Origin: Tuctoria greenei
Taxonomy: Eukaryota; Streptophyta; Magnoliopsida; Poales; Poaceae
NCBI GenBank assembly: GCA_036927565.1
Contig: JAYESD010000005.1
Coordinates: 94,962,301 to 95,026,300 of the forward strand
Length of the DNA: 64,000 bases
Reading direction: 5' to 3'
This document shows positions 25,010-35,419 of this stretch, piece by piece. The notes under the pieces were generated by a model. The model was not told the DNA's origin. It ran no database searches and worked only from the letters and a program-made list of their open reading frames with translations. Position 1 is the stretch's first letter. Every line of letters starts with the position of its first letter. A program made the position numbers and the translations under genes.

Positions 25010-25240
25010 GATTAATCCAATCATGATGCTGTGTTTCTGTTCTTGTTTTTTGATGTTTTTTCTTTTCACATTTTGTCATGTTGTTTTCCTCCCAAAATCT
25101 GAACAGTCGCGATGTTATTATTGCAAGGACTGGAACAGGCCAGAAGTTTTACCACTAGCCCTATGCCACTATACGGGGTGTCATCATTACCACTACTCCT
25201 ATACATGGCGGTTCCATACGGTGTCACCTCTAGCTACCAC
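25010..25240 (-). repeat. Inverted copy of the end of the promoter-like module
   Basis: Reverse complement of about 18790-19010: for example attattgcaaggactggaac here against gttccagtccttgcaataat there, and the word for catgacaaaacgtgaaaag. It lies just beyond the right edge of the array, mirroring the inverted copy at 15400-15720. Confidence 0.8.
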
Positions 25241-25268
25241 TACTCATGCTGTGGGAGAAAAATTTTCT

Positions 25269-25496
25269 GGATACGGTATGCACTGGAGAGCAAGTGCATA
25301 CCGTTCTCAGATGGTGCCACCTACTTCCTTCATGTCCTCAACCGCCGTTCCCTGATCGTGGCAGTTGAGATATTTTAGCTTCCGTTTGAGCTCAGAAGCG
25401 CACTCTTGAGGATCATGGACGGTAGATCGAACTGCCAAAATCAGGTGGCACCATCTAAGAATGGTATGCACTTGCCCCCAGGTGCATCCCATATCC
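25269..25496. mobile_element. Small element with 54-bp terminal inverted arms
   Basis: 25269-25322 and the reverse complement of 25443-25496 are both exactly 54 bp and agree at about 45 positions, ending in agatggtgccacct on the inner side and starting ggata on the outer side. Between them lie 120 bp without a frame. Long arms and small size suggest a Mutator-type MITE. I could not fix a target duplication. Confidence 0.6.
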
Positions 25497-25620
25497 ATGT
25501 TGTGTTGCTTTATAATATAATACTCTGGGGACTCCCAAAAAAATGCAACCTCCAAATACTAGTAGTACACCATTTGTTTCTCTCAGGTAGATTTGTTTCT
25601 TTGCGGCTCGTCGCTCATTA

Positions 25621-26498
25621 ATGGCAAACTTCTCCATTGATCCCCGTTGGTTTTGTTCGCAGCTGATGATCCCAGAAGATGGTGGTCCGCTGAGAAGGAC
25701 CAGAAGCATGTGCCACATATCTGGCGAAATCGCGAAGAAAAATGAGGAATATGCGGTTGCGGTCACAAATGAGGTACTCACTCCTGCCCAGCGTAATGAA
25801 TTTATGGACTAGATTGCAGTGTACATCCAAGATCAGGCAATAATGCACGTAGTTATTATGGTGCACATCCCCATGGGATTGGCGTGTAGTACAAGTTAAA
25901 AAATAAACTACAGAGAGATGCTTTGGTCCGAGCAAATCCCCACAGGGCCGGGAATCGGGAGTTCTGATTTGAAAAGCATGATGAGGCAAGTCTTAATATG
26001 CGTCGTGCTCAGTTTACTAGAAGGTGTTGGATTTTGCTACTTAGTTATCCTCTGGATCTAAAGGACCGAAGGTTTATTGAACAAACCTGCTCCAGTTTTG
26101 GCCAGTTGCTTCATTGGGATGAAAGTGATCCAAACCCGACTAGGGTCATTCTGCTAATGTTGGTGGATAACCCACTTGACATCCCTCGAAGCCTTGTTCT
26201 CAGAAGAGGCAACAAAGTCGGTGGGGAAGGACGTTCATGGACTGTACAAGTTTACGTCCTAGGTCTTGATTTTGTGGACCACGATCCAGGTGATGAGGAA
26301 GAGCCTCTGCCTTTCAATGGCAACCACCACCCTTACCACAAAACAGTCTTGCCTGGTCCTTATCCTGATGATGATGCTCCTCCGCCTGCTGCACCAGATG
26401 ACTTGGGGCAGAATGATTCTGGTGACCAGAATGAAGTGTCGGATATGTTGTGCATAGCGCAGGGTTTTTCAACACAAGAAAAAGGTAGCATATCCTAA
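25621..26498 (+). pseudogene. Broken copy of a grass-specific gene family (DUF7597-like)
   Basis: The first part (MANFSIDPRWFCSQLMIPED ... GEIAKKNEEYAVAV) stops at about 25810. The second part, in another frame from about 25998, reads RRCWILLLSYPLDLKD ... DPNPTRVILLMLVDNPLDIP, then GEGRSWTVQVYVL and an acidic Pro-rich tail. These words match a large grass family of unknown function that is often annotated with DUF7597 or as an expressed protein; the match is from memory. One stop and at least one frameshift make it a pseudogene. It sits in the cargo region of the CACTA element, so transposon capture is the likely origin. Confidence 0.6.
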
Positions 26499-27570
26499 TC
26501 TTTCTCCTCATATATAGCGTGTTAACTAATTTTTGGGCTCCAAATGATCTAGAAAAATTACTCCAGATTTGATGATGCCATAAACTAATCGCTGCTTAAA
26601 ACAATGACGGTGGTCCAACCAAGGTGGTGCAGGATGGAGCTAGATCCAAGCAAGGTGGTGGTGCAAGACGATGGAGCTAGCTGTCGGACTAAAGGTGCTG
26701 CTTGAAGAGATGTGGTACAGACTAGATGTGCCGATTAGCTTATTTTGTGTTTAATGTGGATTATTTAAGAGCTAGTACTGTCAAGTTAATTAGTTTGTTG
26801 TATGGAATGGTATGTTGAACACTATTGTTTGGTTCCGTCGATGTTTATATGGCTCCCTTAGGATTGAAGGAATGACAAAGGAATTTTGAAGGATAGGATT
26901 TGTAAAGGATTTTTTTGCCTCACAGGAAAAACAAAGGGTAGTTTCCATAGGAATGGATTCCTTTGCTAAATTTTGCACGCAACATAAATGAGCTTGGGCC
27001 TCTTTTTTTTTTCATGTGCTGCTGCTGTATGCACAATGGCTAGCTGCTGGCTTCCATTCAAAATGACACCAAGTTACAGGTTTTCTCGTTTTTCTTATGA
27101 TGCTGCCAAAGGGTTTTCCATCACAATTCTTATATTTTTCCTATTCTTGTGTTTTTCATATCCTTTATTCCAAAGGGAGTATTTAATCCTTGTTTATATC
27201 CCTGTGTTGATGTGGTTGAAAGATATTTTGTGCGTATGCTTTATTTTAATCCATGTTTATATCACTGTGTTTGTATCTAGTATTGTACGTTTGCAGAAGC
27301 TGCTGCTCGGTTACGAGCAGCTCTGTGCACCTTTTGGAATGCTACTTACGAACCTGTATAGCAATTTATACAACTTTATTATTAGTGAAGCCAAAATTAT
27401 TGAACCTAGATTTTTTTAAAGCACATGTGTCACTCGTGAAAATTCCATTGCTTGCAACATGAGCACATGTGGTCTTGGTGGATTGTTTTCATTCCCGTGA
27501 AATGCATGCAGTCTGATTCCTTTCCTTCGGAAGGGAACACTGATTTCCTTTGTTACAAACTATGATTGAA
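26499..27570. other. Cargo without recognisable gene
   Basis: T-rich on the plus strand. A 143-codon frame at 26988-27419 encodes a hydrophobic, Phe/Leu-rich product with no upstream promoter or conserved motif and reads like translated T-rich DNA. The segment near 26850-26965 (tccttaggattgaaggaatg and tccataggaatggattcc) has the look of a grass MITE end, but I could not pair it. Confidence 0.5.
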
Positions 27571-27656
27571 TGTATTTCTCTTCCGGAGGAATCTATTTCT
27601 TTAAATTGTCCCGTGAGTTTCCTTTGATGCAACAGGGCTAAACAAAAGACGAGCGC
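27571..27656 (+). repeat. Direct repeat flanking the F-box pseudogene, left copy
   Basis: Shares ttaaattgtcccgtgagttt, cctttgatgcaa and aaacaaaagacgagcgc with 28748-28839, in the same orientation and order. Confidence 0.85.
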
Positions 27657-28074
27657 GCATAGGGCAAAAACAACAAGTGCAACATTCATCAGAGATGAGT
27701 GCGCATAGGGGAAACACATCAACATGCCTCATACAAGTCCATTTTTTATACTCCCTTTGTTCTCTTTTAATTGGCATTAGGAGAACTAGGGGTGCATCAG
27801 ATCCAAAAGGTAATGGAGGGAATATAACCCATAGAGTACAATGCCTCACGGCAGAACCGATCATGCTAGTGCTTAATCCTACATTTCTCAGTACAGAAGA
27901 CGCTCCACTCCTCCCACCCTTGCCTGCCGCAGAGGGCAGTCCCCAAGTTCCCCACTGTTGGGCAGCACCAAGCGTCATCGTCAACGTTGGGCACTGCCAC
28001 TGGCGGTGTTCCCAGAGGAGGCCTGCGCAGGAATGCCTAGGCGATGCCATAGACACTCTCCATGGATTCATGCC

Positions 28075-28558
28075 GACCAGCAGCACTCTGTGTTTGTCCA
28101 CTTCATCACAACAGACCCGACCGCGTTGTCGCTGACGTGGGCCTCGCCTTCGACCTGTCAGATATACTCGAGGGTGTTGCGGGCCCCGCGGTCGGCATCG
28201 TAGCGGAGCATGGTGAGGACGTAGGCCGCCACCATGTGGCCGTTCGCGGCCGCCAGGGCAAGGAACTTGGAGCCTGGCTGCGCGTGACCATTCTTGAAGA
28301 CGAGGTCGAACCCGGTGATGTAGCATGCATGAGGTTGCCGATGATTGCCAGGCGCTCCACGAGGGCGTCATAGCTCCCGTTCCAGATGCTCTCCCGCTCC
28401 AGCGCCACGCGCCTGCCCACGGTGGGATCCCGGCACGGCGCGTGCAGGGCCGTGCAGGTGGCACGTAGACTAGAGAGGTCGTCCATTGGCCACGGGGAGG
28501 TTGCGGCGACCCACCCCGTGATCAAGACTGCAATATCGTGCAGCAAGGGTGACTCCAT
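28075..28558 (-). pseudogene. F-box family gene fragment with frameshift and stop
   Basis: Read on the minus strand from ATG at 28558: MESPLLHDIAVLITGW, then DDLSSLRATCTALHAPCRD and VGRRVALERESIWNGSYDALV. This is the F-box-like start and following segment of a family abundant in grasses. At about 28325 a one-base loss shifts the frame; the family reading resumes as ACYITGFDLVFKNG, FLALAAANGHMVAAYV and DRGARNTLEYI. It then meets a stop at about 28155 (TGA where a CGA Arg codon would fit) and fades into unrelated sequence. F-box proteins recruit substrates to SCF ubiquitin ligases. The fragment lies in transposon cargo between about 90-bp direct repeats. Confidence 0.65.
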
Positions 28559-28747
28559 GGGCTTCGAATGGAACCAACGAGGGCGCGTGTGGTGGAGACG
28601 AAGTGGAAGTGTACACGCGGAGAAGAGGATGGCCGTTGTGTGTTGCGGAGAAGAGGTGTGGAGAAGACAATGAGGCGCGCGCAGACGCGCTGTGATGGTT
28701 ATGGCTTCTAAAGTGCACCGTTTGTAATGTTAATTATGAAACTACGT

Positions 28748-28839
28748 ATGCATTTCTTTCCCTTCCGGAGGATTCCATTCCTTTAAATTGTCCCGTGAGT
28801 TTCCTTTGATGCAAACTGGGATAAACAAAAGACGAGCGC
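28748..28839 (+). repeat. Direct repeat flanking the F-box pseudogene, right copy
   Basis: Partner of 27571-27656. The two copies lie 1.18 kb apart, with the F-box fragment between them. Confidence 0.85.
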
Positions 28840-28984
28840 TGGAGTTATAGCATCTAAGGTGCAACTGTTTTCTACTTTAGCCGCTAGAGTTGCCGGGCGG
28901 CAGGAGATCGCACACAGCGGGGCCTGCAAAGCGGTCTGTAAAGTAGTAATACTGGAAAATGCAACTGGCTGGTAGCGACGATTG

Positions 28985-29165
28985 GAAAGAAATGTGGAGA
29001 CAATGAACTCCAGAAAATAAAAGAAAGGATGAGAAAAATGTTAGAAAAAGAAAGGCAGTACGTACTAAGATTTAAGGTGTAACATTGTGGAGACCCAAAA
29101 TTTTAAACAGGAAATCTTTTCACGGACATTAATCCAGTCATAATTCTGTCAAACATACTACTATG
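28985..29165 (+). repeat. Direct repeat of about 160-180 bp, copy 1
   Basis: Contains the purine-rich repeat followed by aacaggaaatctttt, attaatccagtcataat and ctgtcaaacata. The same series recurs at 29655-29815. Confidence 0.8.
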
Positions 29166-29267
29166 TTATCTTTATTGTTGAAACAGTGGAAACTGATGCG
29201 GCCGGGTGCACCGAGCGGTTGTGTGCGCTGGTAACCGATGCGACTTACATGCGCAGTGCATGCACGT

Positions 29268-29392
29268 CCTTTGAATTAAATTAGACGCATCCCCAGACCA
29301 CTGCTACAATGCTATAAGATGCTCATGCGCGTCATTTGAGTCAAATTAGACACGTCCCTTGACCACTGCTACAATGCTATAAGATGCTCACC
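29268..29392 (+). repeat. 60-bp tandem duplication
   Basis: Two copies share ccactgctacaatgctataa and gatgctca, with a few substitutions in the first part of the unit. Confidence 0.85.
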
Positions 29393-29485
29393 CGCGCCAT
29401 CGTCTTTTCCGCACAACCATTCCAACATACTCTCTTCTCTCTCTCCGCAAAACCGCGCCGCAGCTACTCTTCGAGTATATAGCAA

Positions 29486-29640
29486 ATGCCTTCGAGCTCG
29501 AGCAACCCGCCGCCACCGAGCCCGCTGAGAAAGCCGACCGACGGTAAGCGGCCGCGGCTGGAACCCCCCCCCCCCTCGCCACCGCGCGCAAAGGATACTC
29601 TCCTCTTCAACATGGCCCAGTACATCTCTCTCAATGGAGT
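29486..29640 (+). other. Short Pro/Ser-rich frame, possible captured exon start
   Basis: ATG at 29486 opens MPSSSSNPPPPSPLRKPTDG in GC-rich sequence, preceded by a ctctctctccgc stretch and TATA-like tatatagc at about 29477. The frame runs into the purine-rich repeat after about 45 codons, so any original gene is truncated. Family unknown. Confidence 0.3.
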
Positions 29641-29654
29641 AGTAATGGTAGCGA

Positions 29655-29815
29655 GGACTGGAAAGAAAAGTGAAGACAATGAATTCCAAAAAATAAAAGA
29701 AAGGAGGAGAAAAATGTTAGAAAAAGAAAGGACCAACCAAAATGTGAAACAGGAAATCTTTTAACGGAAATTAATCCAGTCGTAATCCTGTCAAACATAG
29801 TATGTTATCTCTATT
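29655..29815 (+). repeat. Direct repeat of about 160-180 bp, copy 2
   Basis: Second copy of the 28985-29165 segment, about 670 bp downstream. It has the order purine-rich part, aacaggaaatctttt, ttaatccagtcgtaat and ctgtcaaacata. Confidence 0.8.
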
Positions 29816-29979
29816 GATGACATGATATTATCCTTGTGATGATGTTGATGATGTTCACATGACAACTACCCTTAATTCACTTGCTACTTTAACTTGTGTA
29901 CCTAACAAATTGCCAGAGCAAGGCGCGCGCCCATAGATGGGCCTCACGACGCATCCTTTGGACGTACACCAAGCGTCCT

Positions 29980-30108
29980 AGCGCAGTTTCGGCCCACGAG
30001 TACAAAGTGACTGAGCGCAGTTTTGGCCCACGAATACAAAGTGACTCAGCACAATTTCGGCCCACGGATACAAAGTGAATCAGCGCAGTTGCTGCCCACG
30101 AATAACAA
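29980..30108 (+). repeat. Short tandem repeat of about 36 bp, 3-4 copies
   Basis: Units read gcgcagtt(t/g), cggcccacgaatacaaagtg and act(c/g)a. The plus-strand translation repeats a Gly-Pro-Arg-Ile-Gln-type phrase but is short and not a gene. Confidence 0.8.
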
Positions 30109-30237
30109 GCCTGCCCGCGATGCTCCTACCTGCCTTCCCCCGGTGGTTAAATTTTGTCATGCTGAATAAAGAAGGAAAATAAGAAATTAAATTTTTTAGT
30201 ACAGTACCCTTCAACCCGCAACGCCGGCCCCCTCTCC

Positions 30238-30371
30238 GAAAGGCGCTTGGAAGAGCATCCGTCGGCCGCAACGCTTGTAGGAGCAACCGTCGGCCACCAC
30301 GCTTGGAGGAGCATCCGTCGGCCACCGCGCGTGGAGGAGAATCCGCTGGCCATAGCGCGTGGCGGAGCAAC
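30238..30371 (+). repeat. Short tandem repeat of about 33 bp, 4 copies
   Basis: Units read gcttggaggagcatccgtcg plus gccaccac, with point differences. The GC-rich repeat gives open frames on both strands that I do not accept as genes. Confidence 0.8.
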
Positions 30372-30458
30372 AGCGCTAGGTACCATTGCTCACATAATGT
30401 TCTTGTACATCTATCCTCTTATGGATAGGCTGAATGGCTGATTGAATTGTAGGAAGTG

Positions 30459-33400
30459 ATGTCAGAAGATAAGATATGGATGGGAAAAGACAGGGATACG
30501 AGGGAGTGGCAGCATGAAATGAAGTCATTTTTAAATTTTGCATTCTAGGGCTCTCGTGAAGGAGCAACTATGCCTTGTCCTTGCACGAGATGTCGTAATA
30601 TTTGCCACAAGACACGCAAGGAAGTTCATTGTCACCTTCTCAGTAATGGGATGTTATTGGATTATACTTGTTGGATACACCATGGAGGAATACCAGTTCA
30701 GGAAAATATTGCTGAGGAATCAACAAATAATGAGGACATAATTTCTGATGATGGTGCTATGGAAAATATGCTGTCCAATCTATTTAGAGGCACTGATCAT
30801 GGTGGTACTTCAACAGATGTTGATGATTAAGAAAATGCTATAAACCAACAGGAGCCAACTGGGCATGCAAAGAAATTCTATGACTTATTAATTGATGCCA
30901 AAAAGGAGGTGTATCCATGTTGTTCGCAGCTGACCCAATTATCCTTCATTGTCAGGTTGTACCAGATAAAATGTTTAACTGGTTTGAGCAAAAAATCCTC
31001 GAGTTGCTCCTTGAACTATTCCCATTTGCGCTTCCGAAGGGCCACATCATTCCTAATACACTTGATAATGTTCAGAAGGTTATTCGTGACCTTGAGCTGG
31101 ACTACCAAAAGATCGATGCATGTGTCAATGACTGTATGTTATTCTGGAAGAACTATTCTCTGCTGGATAGATGCCCAAAATGTGGTGAATTAAAACGGAA
31201 AAATAGTACTGCTGGGGATGCAAGAGAGGATTTACCTTGTGGAAAAGACAAGAAGCTTGTAGCACGCAAGATTCTACGTTACTTCCCTCTTATTCCCCGT
31301 CTACAAAGGTTTTATATGGGAGAATCAACGGAATCAAACATGCGCTGACACAAAGAAGGTCGTGCTGATGATGGAATATTACGCCATCTCGCCGATTCGA
31401 AAGCATGGAAGCATTTTGATAACATTCACCCAAATTTCTTTTTTGATCCTCGCAACATAAGACTTGGGCTAGCATCTGATGGTTTCAATCCATTTGGTGT
31501 AATGAATGTTTCTTACAGTACATGTCCTGTGATTCTAATCCCTTATAATCTACCACCTTGGTTGTGTATGAAGCAGTCTTATTGGGTGATGTCAATAATA
31601 ATTCCTGGGCCAAAGTCATCTGGAAACAAAATTGATGTGTATTTGCAGCCTTTGATTGATGAGCTACTGAAATTATGGTCCGATGGTGTTGAAACATATG
31701 ACAGTTTAAAGAAAGAGACATTTCTCATGCGAGTTTCTTTATTGTGGACAATAAATGATTTTCCAGCACATGCAATGCTATGTGGATGGAGCATAAAAAG
31801 TAAGCTAGCATGTCCATACTGCTATATAAACACTGACGCCTTTTAGTTGAAATATGGACGAAAGCATTGTTACATGGGTCATCATCATTTCCTACCTCAG
31901 AATAGCAGGTGGCGTCGAAACAAAGCTTCTTTCAACAACATAATAGAGAATAGAGAGTCTCCAACATCATTCTCTGGTGATGAAGTACTCCAACAATACG
32001 AGCATTTTGATCAAGTGAGTTTTGGACTGACGAATAATAAGAGAATGCGCACCGAGGAAAATAGATGGTATAATTGGAAGGAGAAAAGTATATTTTTTGA
32101 CCTCCCTTATTGGAAGACATTGCTAATAAGGCTTAACTTGGATGTCATGCACATTGAGAAAAACTTTTATGATAGCATATTGGGGACATTGCTTGCTATG
32201 GATGGTAAAACAAAAGATAGTCTACAAGCTCGTCATGATATGAATGATATGGGTATACTACCAGATCAACATCTGATGGTTAGAAATAGCAAGTACACAT
32301 TGCCGTCAACATTATATACTTTGGGCAAAGATGAGAATACCACCTTGTGCAAGTTTTTGGGGGATGTGAAGGTGCCCGATGGTTATGCCTGAAACATCAA
32401 GAGATGTATGGACATAAAAGCATGTAAGGTATCGGGTCTAAAAACTCATGACTGCCATATTATATTTCAGAAGCTCCTTCCTATTGCAATACGTAACATA
32501 CTGCCTGAAAAGGTTGTTGCACCTTTAATTGAGTTAAGCACATTCTTTTCTAAAATTTGTTCTAAAGAATTGGCGGAACCAGATTCGGACAAGATGAGCA
32601 AACAAATTCTTGAAACAATTTGTAAGCTTGAGATGTTGTTTCCTCCCGCTTTGTTTGATATAATGGTACATCTTCCAACCCATCTTGCTGAAGAAGCTCG
32701 GTTGGGTGGACCTGTTTCTTACAGATGGATGTATCCAATTGAGAGGTACTATATATATGACTTATTGTAATATATATGACTTACAAATTCTTGAAACTCA
32801 GATGTTTTGTACTATATATATGACTTATTGTAGATGGCTAATTTAATTAGGTACCCTTTTCAGTGAGCATATTGAAGAACTGAAAAAGATTCATTCTCAT
32901 GATGTTGATAAACACCATAGAGATGAGTTTGTTGATTGGTTTTAGTAACGAGTAAGTACATGCAAGTTGTTACTTTGATGAAATATTGAACATAAATATG
33001 TGTTCTGAAATTGGTTTGTCGATGACCTCTATTATACTAATGTGTACAAGTTACGACAATACACAAAGAAGACAAAGTAACCAATTATCTGTATGTATTA
33101 TCTAGAGGACATGATTGTCGGGAACCTTTTTTAGTCGATCATTCATCAATGGACTCTTCTTTCGAACTGCAGATCTAGAAAAAGATTTACGGGTCCAAAA
33201 CAGTGTTATTGTTGTTCGGGGCACTGATCATGATCGGTTTGGAGTAATGAAGAAAATGATTGTTGTTGATTTTGGAAAAAAATCGAGATTTCTGTTATTT
33301 CAATGTGAATGGTTTGATCGGCCTTTTGAAGCAGTCGGAACCAAAGCAGAGGCTCCAAAAAGGATCAATACAGAATAATAGATGTTGACACTACTGTTTA
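30459..33400 (+). pseudogene. TNP2-type CACTA transposase, decayed
   Basis: In order: an N-terminal part starting MSEDKIWMGKDRDTREW (stop at 30546); the transposase-associated domain MPCPCTRCRNICHKT at 30570; a Cys motif region (IDACVNDCMLF and CPKCGE, about 31110-31190); MR-stop-HKEG (stop at about 31346 where Trp is usual); SYWVMSIIIPGPKSSGNKID; CGWSIKSKLACPYC (stop after DAF at about 31845); and LDVMHIEKNFYDSILGTLL near 32140, a TNP2 hallmark. Next come KISGLK-type words (VSGLKTHDCH), HLPTHLAEEARLGGPV near 32670, and a separate C-terminal DUF4216-like exon at 33115-33378 (VVDFGKKSRFLLFQCEW). At least four stops and one frameshift make it inactive. Confidence 0.88.
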
Positions 33401-33603
33401 TCAATTCTAGTTTGAGCCTTACATTCTAGCCACCCAAGCAGAATAAGTTTTTTATGTTCCAAGTGTGAAGCAACCTAAATGGGCTACAATTGTTAAAATG
33501 AAGCCATGAAACCTTTTTGCCATGCCCCTATACACAATGAAAATAATGTGACTTAGACGATGGAGGCTGGGACATTCATGATGATCTGCTTACTGATATC
33601 AAT

Positions 33604-33831
33604 ATGTTGCCACACATAAGTGAGGACACGACATCATGGGCTAGGAATGACATTGAGGGAGCAAGCGGTGATGCTTCCACTCTCCTAATGACAACGTCAG
33701 GTGATCGGTTTGAGGTAGATGGAGTTGCATCAGAAAATGAACACTACAACGACGATGATACATATATCAATGATGGTCATGTTGCTCCATTGTGGGGGGA
33801 CAACAGCGACGATGATTATTTTTTTGTATAA
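33604..33831 (+). pseudogene. Acidic C-terminal tail of the TNP2 gene
   Basis: A 75-codon frame rich in Asp and Glu, ending WGDNSDDDYFFV, in the position where TNP2 genes usually end, just before the subterminal repeats. It is separated from the DUF4216-like part by 200 bp with stops. Confidence 0.45.
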
Positions 33832-34044
33832 TTAAATACGTACTGTACGTGTCAGCTATGAACTGGAGTATTTGTGACGATAGGCTAATTTATGGAAGTG
33901 CGACTAATTAATCATTTATTAAATGTGGGACTAATCATTTATTGCATCCCCACTGTTGCATTAATTTGTGGGTGCTTCTCTCGATCGTTTCCACTAGCAA
34001 GTCGCCCAGCAAGCGTCACCACCCTCGCCCGCATTGGATCCCTT

Positions 34045-35419
34045 TGGCGCATGAACTACTGAATCGTGGCAACAAAACCTAATGCAACGATTGTGTTCTG
34101 TGACGATAGATGCTAATGCAACAGAGCAGTGAATCATGGCAACACGTTCTAATGCAATGATTGTGTTCTGTTGCATTAGGATCCTAACGCCACGAACCAG
34201 TGGATCGTGGCAACACATCCTAATGCAATGATTGGGTTCCGTTGCATTAGTATCCTAACACCATGAACCAGTGGCTCGTGACAACACATCCTAATTCAAC
34301 GATTGGGTTCTGTTGTCTTAGGATCCTAACACCATGAACCAGTGGCTTGTGGCAACACATCCTAATGCAGTGATTGGGTTCCATTGCATTAGTAGCCTAA
34401 CGCCATGAACCAGTGGCTCGTGGCAACACATCCTAATGACATGATTGGGTTACTTTGCATTAGGATCCTAACGCCATGAACCAGTGGCTCGTGGCAACAC
34501 ATCCTAATGCAACAATTGGGTTTTGTTGCATTAGGATCCTAACGCCACGAACCAGTGGCTCGTGGCAACACATCCTAACGCAACGATTGTGTTCTGTAGC
34601 ATTAGGATCCTAACGCCATGAACTAGTGGCATGTGGCAACACATCCTAATGCAATGATTGGGTTCCGTTGCATTAGGAGCCTAACACCACGAACTAGTGG
34701 ATCGTGGCAACACAGCCTAATGCAACGATTGGGTTCTGTTGCATTAGTATCCTAACAACATGAACCAGTGAATTGTGTCAACACATCCTAATGCGACGAT
34801 TGCAGTCCATGGCGATAGATACCAACGCCACGAAACAGAGAATCATGGCAACACATCCTAATACAACGATTGGGTTCCGTAGCATTAGTATCCTGATGCC
34901 ACGAACCAGTAAATCATGGCAACACATATTAATGCAAAATTGCGGTCCGTGGAAATAGATACTAATGCCACGAACCGAAGAATCATGGCAACACATCCTA
35001 ATGTAACGATTGTGGTCTGTGGCGATAGATACTAAGGCCACGAACCAATGAATCATTGCAACACATCCTAATGCAATGATTGGGTTCTGTTGCATTAGTA
35101 TCCTGACGCCACGAAATAGTACAATCGTGGCAATAGATCCTAATGCAACAATTGGGTTTTGTTGCATTACAATCCTAATGCAACTATTTACTTATTCGTG
35201 GCAACAGATCCTAATGCAACGATTGTGTTCCATGACAATACAACTCTAACGCTATCAACCATTGATTCATGGCAACAGATTCTAATGCAACGATTGTGTT
35301 CTGTGGCAATAGATCCTAATGCCACGAATTAGTGAATCGTGGCAAAAGACCAATCTTACTGCAACAATTTAGTATTCGTTGCAGTACAATCATTGCAACA
35401 GGACGGAATCCTTGTAGTG
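34045..35419. repeat. Right subterminal repeat region of the CACTA element
   Basis: About 17 copies of a 71-bp unit containing cgtggcaacacatcctaatg, caacgattgggttc, gttgcattaggatcc and taacgccacgaaccagtgg. The words cgtggcaa and gcaacgatt are shared with the left end, but the unit length and middle differ. The terminal inverted repeat closes it at 35419. Confidence 0.9.

Larger units (their letters stand above)
8347..35419. mobile_element. 27 kb CACTA (En/Spm-type) DNA transposon
   Basis: The left terminus reads CATTACCAGGATTCC and the reverse complement of the right terminus reads CACTACAAGGATTCC; over the first 29 bases 21 agree, and both run into TTGCAA subterminal repeats. The three bases outside each end are ATC (8344-8346 and 35420-35422), the 3-bp target duplication expected for CACTA elements. 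Inside are a Transposase_24-type ORF1 remnant (minus, left) and a TNP2-type transposase (plus, right). The flanking sequence on both sides belongs to retroelement A, which it split. The left end has lost the canonical CACTA (C to T at position 3). The size is far above autonomous En/Spm elements and is due to 18 kb of internal cargo. Confidence 0.88.

Noticed and set aside
26988..27419. 143-codon hydrophobic frame that could be read as a membrane protein
   Set aside because: T-rich DNA gives Phe/Leu-rich frames by chance; there is no start context, no motif and no supporting neighbour.
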